A stretch of DNA of 64,000 bases from Geosiphon pyriformis (taxonomy: Eukaryota > Glomeromycota > Glomeromycetes > Archaeosporales > Geosiphonaceae), in the NCBI GenBank assembly GCA_016748015.1, contig JAAOMT010000710.1, positions 165,885 to 229,884 on the forward strand, written 5' to 3'. A program made the position numbers and the translations under genes. The notes below the pieces were generated by a model that worked only from the letters and a program-made list of their open reading frames with translations, made no database searches and was not told where the DNA came from. Shown piece after piece: positions 49,801-61,169 of this stretch; positions within the stretch are counted from its first letter, which is position 1, and each line of letters begins with the position of its first letter.

Positions 49801-51514
49801 CCACTCATATGGTTTAGGAATTATTGAGATCCAAGTCTCTTTCCAAGATCTGAGCACTAATTCACAAAACAGACAAAAGTTCAAAAGCACCAAAAACATA
49901 TCCAGAATCGATTTGTCACAATGTTTTCAAAGCTCATTTGTAATACCTGAGAGACCAGCAGCTTTGCCATCAGGCAGATCAGAAATCACCTCAAGCAGCT
50001 CACTAAACTCAACTGAATGCATTACACCAGAAAAAGCCTCATTAAAAACATAATCTAATGGCCAATATTGACAAGACCAAACATTAGAAACATCAGCAAC
50101 CACATTATGCTTTCTGGTCCAACCTTCTATAATAATGTCCAACTTAGACTTAACTGAATTGGGCTTCAATATAAGCTTGTTATTAACAACCAAATGGTTC
50201 AGAACTACTTTGCAGAAAGAACACTCCAGAACACTTCTGATAGTATGACCTTTATTCATTTTAAAGCTTTCCATCCTTTTATTTACAGCAGCTCTAATGT
50301 TTGCTCCCTTAGCTGCCAGAAATTCAGCAAGCTTGGACATATAATATAACTTCCTTATGCCAGAGAGAGCAGAATGAACATGATTAGAGTTCACACCAGA
50401 GTTAACGAGATCCTGAATAATTGAGACTTTGATACTGTCCAAAGAGTCCCAGTACCTCATAAGAGAAACAAAACTGACAACATTTTTCTTACAAGAGGTC
50501 TTTGCAATTTTCAAAACCAAAAGCTCCAACTTATAAAACTTTAAAGAAACTTTGGTAAAAACACTATCAAAATCTTTGAACCATTTCTTTCTAAATATCT
50601 CATTTGCTGAAAAAGTTATTATTCTGTGTAAAACATTCCAGATCTGAGAACTTGACAGCAGTAGCAAACTTGTTAGAGAACATTCTAGCATTGGCCAATG
50701 TGGCATTTTTAAAATTATTTCACTTATTGTTATTAGCATTCTTGAAATCAAACTTCCAACAATCCTTATTAGCTTGTTTATAAAAAGAGTTTAACTACAT
50801 ATCCAGCAAACCACCCAGACTTATCAACACAAAAATGGCTCAGTAATCAGTGTCAAAGTACTCACTAACATCCACAATACTGCATTCTAAAACTGCATTG
50901 ACCAAATTAGAAGAAACCAATACATAATCAATTGTCTTTTTCACACCTCTTGAATTCTCCCATGTGGAAACTTTTACTACTGAACTGCCAAGTAGAGAAT
51001 TGACCAGCTTCAAATCAAGACATTTCTTAAAACTAGCACATTTACACAAACTGTTTTCATTGAAATCTCCACCAAGAATGACAAAAGAAGATTTATTCAC
51101 AGTCTTTACAATAAAAAAGTTGATTTCACTAGTCTAAGAGAACCAAACCACTGAAAAAACACCAGTGTATAGCCCCAAAATTGACACGGAAAGTTTATTC
51201 TTGAAGAGCAGCTTAATAAACAGAAGCTGACCAGACACCTCAGAAACTTTGCACACATGTCGTGCCAGAGAAATGTTCATAATAATTGCAACACCAGAGC
51301 CCATATGACCAGAATCCAAACCTGAAGTAAAAACTCAGACATCATTAAACTTATTTATAATCCATGGACAGATCTTATCTTTTAACTTAGTTTCAGTAAC
51401 AATAGAAATCAAATTGTTCATATCCTTATACCAATAAATGATATCATCTTGTTTTACAAGATTGTTTATTTCTTTAACATTACAGATAGCAACTTTCCAA
51501 ACTAAATCATTCAT
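46840..51514 (-). pseudogene. LINE ORF2 (EN-RT-RNase H), broken
   Basis: ORF2 starts at the ATG at 51514-51512, sharing one base with the ORF1 stop (TAATG). Endonuclease 50840-51320 (GSGVAIIMNISLARH, GGDFNEN, TIDYVLVS, YFDTDY). RT 49000-50750 (DGKAAGLSGITNEL, SIIPKPYEWKG). RNase H about 47860-48150 (YTDEF where YTDGS is expected, a G to A change; FSDSQFALD). C-terminal part to 46840. Most of it lies in one frame; frame changes fall near 50800 and on both sides of 48810-49109. Confidence 0.85.
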
Positions 51515-51631
51515 TAAAAAGAAGGAAGAGCTGACAAACCCAAATCAGAACACAAAGAGTCCAATTTTGCCAATACTAAACTGACCAAAACTTTCAGAGC
51601 CATCATCTTTGATTCCAAACCACCTATCTTG
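51514..51631 (-). pseudogene. 3' end of LINE ORF1
   Basis: Only the last 38 or so codons remain (LESKMMAL and SDLGLSALPSF before TAA), matching the end of ORF1 of the longer copy (LESKLMAL). Confidence 0.75.
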
Positions 51632-51643
51632 ATTAGATAATAT
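51632..51643. repeat. target-site duplication of LINE copy (5' side)
   Basis: ATTAGATAATAT, identical to 46697-46708. Confidence 0.85.
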
Positions 51644-52812
51644 AATAATAAAAATTTTAGAAATATCAAAAATTTTAACAATAATTTAAAAAAAAGATAA
51701 AAATTATTAATAATTTTAAAAATCTTATATTATAAAGATTAATATATATATAATTATAGTATTAAAAACAAAAAAGTTATTTTTTATCAGATTTTATTAA
51801 AATTTTAACAGTTAGAAATTTAATACTTAGAACAATTTTTTTTTAATAAAATTATTATTTATTTTGTTAAAATTACTTATTATTAATTAATATTAATGGT
51901 ATTTATTTACAAAATTTAACAATATTAGAACAGTAATTTTTAATTATAATTATTGATAAAATATTATTTTATACTTTATTATTTTGTTTTTTTTGTTTTT
52001 TTGGTTGGTTTGTTTTATTGTTTTATTAATTAATTAAAAAAAACACTAAAATTATAACATCAAAAATTGCTTGGTAAAAAATATAAAAATAAGTGTAATA
52101 ATATTTAAATTGCTTATTAAAAAAATAAAAAACATTAATATAAACCAGTTATTATATTAAAAAAGTTAGATACCAAATATTATTAATTATTATCTATAAA
52201 TTTCTATTTATTATACAAAAAACTCAATTAATTTAAAATTTTTAAGAATTAAAATTTTCTGATTATATTATTAATTAATAGTATTAATTTACAAACCAAT
52301 ATATTATATAATAGTAATCTTTATAAATATAAGTGTTTTATTAATAAAAATATTATTAGTTGTATTAAAAAATAAAAAAATTGCAACTTTTTTTACTTTT
52401 TGTTCTAATTGTTATTATAAAAATATAAGAATAAGTTTTTTTGTATATTTTGTTATTAATATTTATATTTTTTATATTAAGATTAACAATTAAAAATATA
52501 AATTTTTTTAAATAAACAAGTATTGTTATTAAAGTTTGTTACATTATTTAACTTTTGGTGTCAAAATATCTTTTTTTGTCAGTGTTGGTTTTTTTTAATA
52601 TTATTTTTAAACATAACTTTATTAAAATTATTTATTATAGCTAGTTCTTAAACCAAAAAAATCTTATACACAATATGTATATAAAAAATTAAATAAAGCA
52701 AAAATATTTTTTTGGCTTTTTGGCTCTTAGCAGTTTAAAGATTGACAAAAGATTTTATTTAAAATTTAAAAAACAATTATAATTACAGCTTATTTTTAAA
52801 ACTCAATTTTTT
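51644..52812. other. AT-rich spacer
   Basis: Very AT-rich with no recognisable gene. Together with the sequence before 46697 it was the pre-insertion target of the truncated LINE, and is probably itself old decayed repeat. Confidence 0.6.
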
Positions 52813-55800
52813 TTATTTCGATTTGGCAACGCCACCGTCAATTCTATGCAACATCGTCTTCTTTTTGGGTGTAGGCATAGATGGCAATAGCGATAGCGTT
52901 GTGCATTTTGGTGATTCTAGTGACGACCCAGTTTCATCAATAATATTCAACAGTGATTCCTCATTCAAGTCTTCTGGTTTCTTGATTATATCGTACACCT
53001 CTTCTATAATGTACTGCATGGGTAATATATCAAAGTTAATCGAATCTCTATAGTGATTAAAGTAAGATATACAGTAGGCACCAAAAGTAACGCCCGATTT
53101 TTTATATTGTTACATATGTTACTTTTGATGCCAACTGTACGTTCAATAAAACAAAATACCCTAGATTGTAGCACCGCCGTCAACAGCGCCAACGTTGCGG
53201 CAATCTCATCTCGGTTCAATCCCTGACCCACATGATGCAGTTTCCGACGGACGAGACGACAAACACGACTATTCGCACAGTCCATTTCAAGCATTTGCCC
53301 ATACGGACCTTCAGAACAGATGGTAAGTTAGAACCATTTACCACTCATCACACTCAATGATACGAACAAGGCACTTACCAAAATGCAACCACCCAACAGT
53401 CCTCAACTGCCTCACTCTGCTAGGATCATTTTTGACCGCACCCGCCAGCTGAATTAGCATGTCGTGCATCACTTTTGAGATCTTAAATGACTCCTTCAGC
53501 CATTTAGTCGAGGTCTGCCCATCAAACTCCTTAGCCACCTCAATTGCTCCAAATTCGTTTCTTCCATTGCACTCACGAAATATTCCGTCAACTCGGCGAC
53601 CTATTTTTTTTCTTACACTGGACGTTCGCGTCTCGTTTTTTCTTTCTGAGTTCGCAATCGAGCATGATTCTCCTCTAAATAGAAGTTGCAGCCCATCAAC
53701 TATCTTTATACTTTTTAAAAAGGAGCCTAGCAAAACACAGCTTCTCGCTTACCTAATACACACTACGACTCCTAGCTGCTCGAAGCAGCGATCAAAAATT
53801 ACAGACCATAGATTTATATTATACCAATTTTCTAGGTGGCGCTCTTCAAGAGGACAGGGATTTTGTTCGTACCATGTGCATCTATTAAAGATCACGTGAA
53901 AGAACGATTGGTCATGTAATTAAGGCCTCCCTAAAATCAAAGAATGTCGCTGGGATTTTTGAACGTACAGCCGCTCATAAACTACGTGGATATACTGAAA
54001 GACACCATGCTTTACAGGATCATACTCGACCTCCGGATCCAGCCAAGATTGTAGGACCTTTTTCCGAAGAACTCGTACGTCAACCTTGGCAGAGATTGAA
54101 AACATGAAGTATAATACGTCAAAATCTCATGTGACGGTATTACATCAAACATAAATGAAACTGCAAATAAGTACCGTTGCGTACGAAACCATGTGCTTCG
54201 CTAATTCTTTCGGAACTTTCAGAATTTTTGGCATATTGTACGTCTTGACTTCTTCCCATTCCTCTTTCGTAAACAGACCTTGTAGTCGTGTATCTGACAA
54301 ATCAAAGATCCAGCTGTGTACGAGGCTATAGAAAAGATGTGAGATTAAGCTAGATTGCGTGCAAAAAAACAAAATTCAGCGGAGAACGCATGCTTTTCTT
54401 CCTTCAGCTTCACACCATACGCAAACATGATGTCTTCGACCGCCCTTCCCGACTTCAATGTCCATTTTTCATCCAATTCCATTCCACTAAAAGAAAGTTT
54501 GAACGCCGCCCATAGGCCATGATTCGAAAACAATGGCGGTGTGGATGATGGGATGGGTTTTAACTCGCAAGACTTGGAACGTTCCCTGACTTCTTCAACA
54601 TCTTCCTCGGAGTCGTCATCATCATCATCATCATAATCTTCTTCTTCTTCTTCATTATCATCATCTTCTTCTTCTTCAGCATCGTGCCTTGATTTTCTCT
54701 TCCTCTTATTACTATCTTCTTCTTGGGGCAGATAACTATATTATTATAATAAAGACTGATTAGAGACCGGTTGAATTCGGTTGCACCAAACGCGTTACTT
54801 ACCTAGCCGTTCTAGTTGTGAAAGTGGTAGTTTCCAGATTGCCCTAAATTATGCATAGCGTTAGAAAATACACCTCAAGAGCTATAAGAAAAATAGATTA
54901 CTTACTAACTCAATCCGGCCTCTGAATGCAGAGGTTTCTAAGGTGTGCGATTGTTCTTCCCATAAGGGTATATTCATGGGATCTTTATCGCAGTTCTCGT
55001 TTTGAATAAGAAGTCAATTACATTGTAAATAAAATGTGAGATAGCCATGATGTAGCCGATTATCCAAGCCATTGTACCAACAGCACTTCCCCACTTCTGG
55101 CAAACCAGCAGCTTGCCATCTGCGACAAAATCGCTCGACCAGCAGCCACAAGGTAATGCTTATGTCTTCTGAAAACACCAATCTGTAACCGTACCAGCAG
55201 CACGTACCAGCAACACTTCCCCACTTCCGGCAAACCAGCAGCTTGCCATCTGCAACAAAGTTGCTCGACCAGCAGCCGCAGGGTTATGTTTATGTCTTCT
55301 GAAAACACGAATGACAACCGTACCAACAGCACTTCCCCACTTCCGGTAAACCAGCAGCTTGCCATCTGCGACAAAGTCGCTCGACCAGCAGCCACAAGGT
55401 AATGCTTGTCTTCTGAAAACACCAATCTGTAACCGTACCAGCAGCACGTACCAGCAACACTTCCCCACTTCCGGCAAACCAGCAGCTTGCCATCTGCGAC
55501 AAAGTCGCTCGACCAGCAGCCGCAGGGTTATGTTTATGTCTTCTGAAAACACGAATGACAACCGTACCAGCAGCACGTACCAGCAACACTTCCCCACTTC
55601 CGGCAAACCAGCAGCTTGCCATCTGCGACAAAGTCGCTCGACCAGCAGCCGCAGGGTTATGTTTATGTCTTCTGAAAACACGAATGGCAACCGTACCAAC
55701 AGCACTTCCCCACTTCCGGCAAACCAGCAGCCGCAGGGGTGTTGGACATCAATTATGGCAGAGGATTTCGACGTGTAAGCTAAAAAGACTCTCACCTCGA

Positions 55801-56116
55801 GACCTTTCTTCATAGCCAGAACATGCTTATATGCCGAGTTTTCCTGTTGTAATCTGGACGCAAGAGTTTCCAGTTCGCCTGCAAGTGAATCATGAGCAGC
55901 GTGTTTGTTTACACCTGGCAGTTGTTTAATGAGAAAAATGTCCCAGTCACAAACACTTCCCCACTTCGACGGATCTCGATTCCAGTAGACTTGAGTTACG
56001 TAGTAAGTTAGTACATACATAACCATCCGATGAACGTTGAATCAGATCACAATAACAAGGGGCTTACTTGGAAAACGCAAAACTGCAGCCAACTCTTGTG
56101 ATAGATAAGAAGACAT
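52813..56116 (-). CDS. intron-rich host gene, acidic/NLS region and possible nuclease-like core
   Basis: Minus-strand gene modelled with about eleven exons: 56068-56116 (MSSYLSQELAAVLRFP), 55796-55989, 54906-54995, 54803-54843, 54421-54735, 54175-54325, about 53930-54074, about 53760-53888, about 53390-53690, 53160 to about 53320, and 52813-53013. Phases close at most junctions; the one near 53900 is unresolved. Regions in order: coiled coil (GELETLASRLQQENSAYKHV), basic cluster KRKRKSR then a long Glu/Asp run, ALVHSWIFDLSDTRLQGLF, WLDPEVEYDPVKHGVFQYIH, and a core KKIGRRVDGIFRE...EFGAIEVAKEFDGQ. The core resembles the VDGI...E..AK segment of an expanded family of uncharacterised fungal proteins and could be a PD-(D/E)XK-type fold, but this is inference. 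The basic-acidic tract suggests a nuclear protein. Composition is clearly richer in C+G than the surrounding elements. Confidence 0.7.
53070..53139. mobile_element. 66-bp mariner-like MITE in an intron
   Basis: Terminal inverted repeats CAGTAGGCACCAAAAGTAAC (53072-53091) and the complement of GTTACTTTTGATGCCAACTG (53118-53137), 18 of 20 identical, flanked by TA on both sides. The TA duplication and CAGT ends fit the Tc1/mariner group. It sits between the last two exons of the host gene. Confidence 0.8.
55072..55740. repeat. six-copy minisatellite, 115-130 bp unit, in an intron
   Basis: The block CTTCCCCACTTC recurs near 55084, 55214, 55330, 55458, 55587 and 55702. Two unit types differ by an extra AGCACGTACCAGCA, giving spacings of about 130, 116, 128, 129 and 115. 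Each unit also holds GCTTGCCATCTGC, GCTCGACCAGCAGCC and GTCTTCTGAAAACAC. It is far richer in C+G than the rest of the intron and contains stop-free frames that are not genes. Confidence 0.92.
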
Positions 56117-56234
56117 GGGTAGCGAAAGAAAGCTGCAAAAAAAAAAAAACGCGTGTTCGACAATTGAAATCTATTAAAAACATCCAATGTAATATAATTG
56201 GATGGTGTAATTGACATGTGATTTAAAAAATACC

Positions 56235-56868
56235 GTCACGTAAAATTTTGACGTATTATACTTCATGTTTTCAATCTCTGCCAAGATTGACGTACGAGTT
56301 TTTCGGAAAAAGGTCCTACAATCCGGAGGTCGAGTATGATCCTGTAAAGCATGGTGTCTTTCAGTATATCCACGTAGTTTATGAGCGGCTGTACATTCAA
56401 AAATCCCAGTGACATTCTTTGATTTTAGGGAGGTCTTAATTACATGACCGATTGCTCTTTCACGTGATTTTTAATAGATGCACATGGTACGAACAAAATC
56501 CCTGGGAGTCGTAGTGTGTATTAGGTAAGCAAGAAGCTGTGTTTTTGCTAGGCTCCTTTTTAAAAAGTATAAAGATAGTTGATGAGCTGCATCTTTCTAT
56601 TTAAAGGAGAATCGTGCTTGATTGCAAACTCAGAAAGAAAAAACGAGATGCGAATGTCCAGTGTAAGAAAAAAAATAGGTCGCTGAGTTGACAGAATATT
56701 TCGCAAGTGCAATGGAAGAAACGAATTCGGAGCAATTGAGGTGGTTAAGGAGTTTGATGGGCAGACTTCGACTAAATGGCTGAAGGAGTCATTTAAGATC
56801 TCAAAAATAATGCACGACATACTAATTCAGCTGGCGGGTGTGGTTAAAATGATCTTAGCAGAGTATGA
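56235..56868 (+). pseudogene. inverted decayed duplicate of the 3' half of the neighbouring gene
   Basis: Reverse-complement copy of about 53420-54130, lying head to head with its parent. It covers the exons with WLDPEVEYDPVKHG and the VDGIF core and the intervening introns. About 90 bp of the exon encoding WYEQNPCPLEERHLENWY are missing. The core has CGCTGAGTTGACAG where the parent has CGCCGAGTTGACGG, creating stops. Several differences are CG in the parent and TG or CA here. It ends abruptly at 56868 in gypsy sequence. Confidence 0.88.
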
Positions 56869-59800
56869 GATCATCCATCAAAAAATCAACCATATATTGG
56901 ACAATGGGTTAATTCAACTATCAATGAGTCCATAGTCATTACCAGTAGTGCTCGTCTGGAAAAAGAATAGAAAGATTTGCTTTTGTGTGGATTATAAAAA
57001 ATTCAACAGTATTACTTGTGGAAACAGTTATTCAACTCCACAGATTTAAAAACTATTTGATGCTTTTGGAAAAAAGAAATGGTTTTCCACATTGGACTTA
57101 GACAGTGGTTACTGGCAAGTAGCCATGAATTCGGCTAATAAAAAGAAAACAGCATTTACCATAAGAGAAGGAAATTTTGAATTTGATGTCATGTTTTTTG
57201 GCTTAACCAATACTCCAGCCACCTTCCAATGATTAATGGAAATTGTTTATACCAAATGTTTGAACAATTAAGAAAAGTTGGATTAAAACTAAATACCATT
57301 AAGTATTTTTTTGAAAAAACTGAACTCAAATTTTTGAAACATGTTATAAGCAAAGATAGCATCAAAACAAATTCAGATAAAATTAAGATAGTTAAAAACT
57401 TTTCAGTACTAACAAACTTGATAAAACAAAAAACATTTTTGAAATTTACTAAATATTATTGTTGTTTTATTCAAACCTTTTCTAAACTGGCTCAACCATT
57501 TTACCAATTCCAAGTCAAAAACACCAAGTATAAACAAATTAAAAAACAACAAAAGCTTTTAACACATTACAGAAAAAGCTTATCTAAGCTCTAATGTTTA
57601 TTTATTTAGATTACAGCAAGCCATTTATTATTATTATTAATATATTGAATCAAGCATTAAGAGTTGTATTGTCACAAAAAAGATCAGATAAATAAGAATA
57701 TTCAGTAATATATATTAACCAAAGTTTGAGTTCAGTTGAAAAGAACTATAGAATTTCAACATTAGAATATTTAATTATTTATTGGACTGTTATAAAATAA
57801 AAAGAATATTTGAATCAAAAATTTAATATGTATATTAATTACAAAAAATTAACATTAATTCAAAAACAAAAATTTGGAAATAATTATTATACAAGATAGA
57901 AAATAAAATTATTATTGTTTAATTATATAGTATACTATAAAAAAAAATAGAAATATTGATAATTTATTATGAATAAAACAAATTTAAAAAAATTTCAATT
58001 CAAAAAATATAACAAAAGATAAATATACAAAAATATTAACAACTTTAATATTATATAAATATTTAATAGTTCAAAAAAAATTATTTTAAAAAGAACAAAA
58101 CAACATAAAACAACAAATAAAATATTTATTACTTATCAAAATATATTATATTGAAAAAACAAAAAAAATTCAGATTAGCCACTCAAAGTAATTACAAAAT
58201 CAGAAAAAGAAACAACATTGTTCAATATGTATTTAAATCATATTGTAAGATATTTCTATAAAAAAACAATCATGAAAAAACCAAAAATAATACTATTGGT
58301 TATTAATATATTTAAATATTATTTAATATATTTAAAATTGTAATGCTTATCAAAGAAAAGAAAGAATAAAATCTAGTAAATCATTAAGATCTATTAAAGT
58401 ATAACAACTATTTGATTGAATTGAAATTAATTAAACTATTAATAATAACTAACAAAAACAACTAATATATAACAATAGTCATAAATTATCTTACAAAATA
58501 GCCAAAAGCTAAAACCATTTAAAAAACAGATATAGAATTCATAGCTAAATTCATATATTAGGATTTAATTTATTAACATAAATGTTTAAAAGAATTGTTA
58601 TTAAACCAAGAAACTTATTTTGTAAACAGAATATTAACAGAATTAAGTTAAAAATTTGGAATTAAAAGACCATTATTATTTTTATATTATTTACAAACAA
58701 ATAGCTTAGTTAAAAAATTCAAAAAAATATTGTATAAAACAATAGCCAAAATTAGTTAAAAAAACCAGAATAAATAAGATTTGTTTATATTATTAGTATT
58801 ATTTATTTATCAAATAATAAAACAAGATATTATATAAATAATACTATTTAAATTAGCCTATAGTAGAACAGCAATATTATTAATTAAGATAGATATTAAT
58901 ATATATCCAACAGAACTAATAACAAAAACCAACTTTTAAGAAGCATTTTTAAGAAGAACATTTAACTTAATAAAAACTCTAGAAAACAAAAGACAAAAAA
59001 CAATTAATAACATATAAAAATTACAAAAAAAACAAAAAAATAACATGATAACTAATTATTAAATAAACTGGTTAAATTTAAGATTGGAAACAATATATTT
59101 TTATATTATATTAAAGCAAAAAAACAATAAAATAAAAAGTTTGGCCCAAATAAAATAATCTATTTTATATTGAAAAAATTTTAAGAAATAAAACATATAA
59201 ATTAAGATAAAACAACAAAATTTAACCAAAACAGCATATAATAATTAACTTAAACTATATTATAATATAGTATTATTATTTATCAATAATATTTTACAAT
59301 TGAAAATACAAGGAATATTAATTAAATTAGATGAAATTTTACAAGATTTGAAACCAATTATAATTATTAAAAAAAACATAAAAAAGTAGATTAAAACTAA
59401 AAATATATAAAAATATAGTATATATAACAAAAGCAACAATAAAAAATAGAAATTTTAGACTATATTTATATAATAAAACAATAATTGTTTCAAGTCATAA
59501 ATCAACAATAATTGAACATAAAAATCATTATTAATTATCAAACAATTTATTATAAAAACACAAAAAAAGAAAAAAAAGCAAAGATTATTTCATATTAGTA
59601 ATCACAAACCTAAACAAAGCATTAGTTAAATAAGATTATAAAAAAAGTAAAAAACACTTTTAGAAAAATACCAATTACTGTTTCAAAAAAACTAATTAAA
59701 AAAAATTAAAAGCTATAAATAAAACAACTTTTAATAGTATATTCTTACTATTAGTTAGAACAAAAACTAAATATCCAAGAATTATATACTAAGCAATTAG

Positions 59801-60160
59801 ATTAAGAGAAAGAGATGAGTCAAAATTAGAAAAGTTTATAAATAACCCTAAATATAATAAATTTAAAAAAATGTTTAATCAAAAAATAGTATAACAAATT
59901 AAAGACTTTATTAGAAAAAAAACAAGTTTTATACTATATATTAAAACAATTTACTAATTATACACCATATTTTAAAATTATTCAAAAATACTATTACATG
60001 TAAAAATAAAACCATTAACTATTAACTAATAGGGAAAAATAACCAACTCTTAATTTAAAAATATAAAAACCAAAATTGAACAAATAATATTAAAAAAAAA
60101 GTAATAAACTTAATTCAAAATGAGAATTTTAATAGAGTTTAATATTAAAGAAGAAGATAA
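56868..60160 (+). mobile_element. 5'-truncated, decayed gypsy pol (family A type)
   Basis: Begins inside RT (matching 36660 onward) without LTR, gag or protease. RT is readable with stops. Near 57259 a deletion of about 90 bp relative to 37038-37130 removes the YLDD active-site segment, joining YTKC directly to LEQLRK-like sequence. Decay increases downstream: RNase H and integrase (about 57600-59250) are visible only as AT-converted sequence. The region of the extra 3' ORF and a purine tract (60147-60160) precede the LTR. Confidence 0.8.
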
Positions 60161-61002
60161 TATTACTTATAAAAAAAAAGTACCAAAAAAAAATAGAAAA
60201 AACAGATTATAAAATAGATTAATAGAAGAATAATACTTAATAAATAAGCACATGTTCAGGAAATTATAACATATTTTCAAAAATAAGCATATTTCTAAAA
60301 AATAGTGTAGAAAAAAGTAAAAATATGGGAATTTCATATAATATAAATTATGTATATACAATAAGAGTATTAAAAACAAAAAAAACAAAACAGTAGTTAG
60401 AAAACAATAATTAAAAATAAGTAATTATTCAATAGCTCTCTCTTTAAAAAATAATTTTTTATAACATGAAATAAAATTATATTTATATTAATAAAATATC
60501 TATTATTATTTAATTCATGTTGTTATTGCTTAATTAAGAAATATTAATTACTTCTATACTATTAACAACTTATGTTAATAAAATTTAATATTCAATTATA
60601 CTAAACTAATAGCTTTTAATTATGGCTATTAATGGAATACTAATTTTTTATTTTTTTTCTTGTTTTTTTTATTTTGTTTTCTTTGTTATTTACTAATTAA
60701 TTAAAAAATTAAGTACTAAGTAATTAACATCAAAAATAGTTTGGTAAAAGATCCATAAAACAAAAATAAAAAACTTAAGAATAACTTACCAGAAAAGTAC
60801 AATTATCAAATTAAACTGGTTACCATATTGAAAAAAAAATTCATAGAAAAAACCATCAATTAAATTTCTGTTTATTATACAAAAGACTCAACCAAAATCT
60901 TTAAATTACAAAATCTTCAGATATTATTATTATTAATAGCTATTAAGCATCAAGTTACAGATTTGTTATTTGTTTTAACATCCCAAATAATTACTTATAA
61001 TA
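60161..61002 (+). repeat. 3' LTR of the truncated gypsy copy
   Basis: Starts TATTACTTAT. It contains the block CTTTTAATTATGGCTATTAATGG-like sequence also found in the family A LTR, and ends AAATAATTACTTATAATA where the intact LTR has AAATAATTATCTGTAACA. Strongly AT-shifted. Confidence 0.7.
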
Positions 61003-61169
61003 TTATAAGTGTTGTTTTTAATATGTTAGTTGTAATTTTTGAATTAATTAATTCAAAATGGCATTTGCTTTTCTTAACCAATTATTTTCAATTAATGCTT
61101 AATATTAAGTTGTATTTATAACTAATACTTTAATGAGGATAATTATTCTGTTTATGTTAAAAAAAAAAA

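Larger units (their letters stand above)
46709..51631 (-). mobile_element. 5'-truncated LINE copy with target-site duplication
   Basis: Minus-strand copy of the same LINE family, truncated within the end of ORF1. It holds the last ORF1 codons, all of ORF2, the 3' UTR and a poly-A tail, flanked by a perfect 12-bp duplication. Truncation at the 5' end plus target duplication plus A tail is the signature of target-primed reverse transcription. It is intermediate in decay, with many transition stops and a few frameshifts. Confidence 0.9.

Noticed and set aside
46840-51631. Set of separate host genes on the minus strand
   Set aside because: All fragments align in order to one LINE ORF2 with endonuclease, RT and RNase H motifs.
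55072-55740. CRISPR-like array
   Set aside because: Units are contiguous and diverge along their whole length, with no unique spacers. The context is eukaryotic.
55359-55815. Plus-strand open frames rich in SSTYQQHFPTSGK
   Set aside because: Opposite-strand shadow of the minisatellite.
55160-56026. 288-codon minus-strand open frame with repeated GSGEVLLVR
   Set aside because: It reads from a true exon through a donor site into the intronic minisatellite. The repeat is non-coding in my gene model, and three frames are open there.
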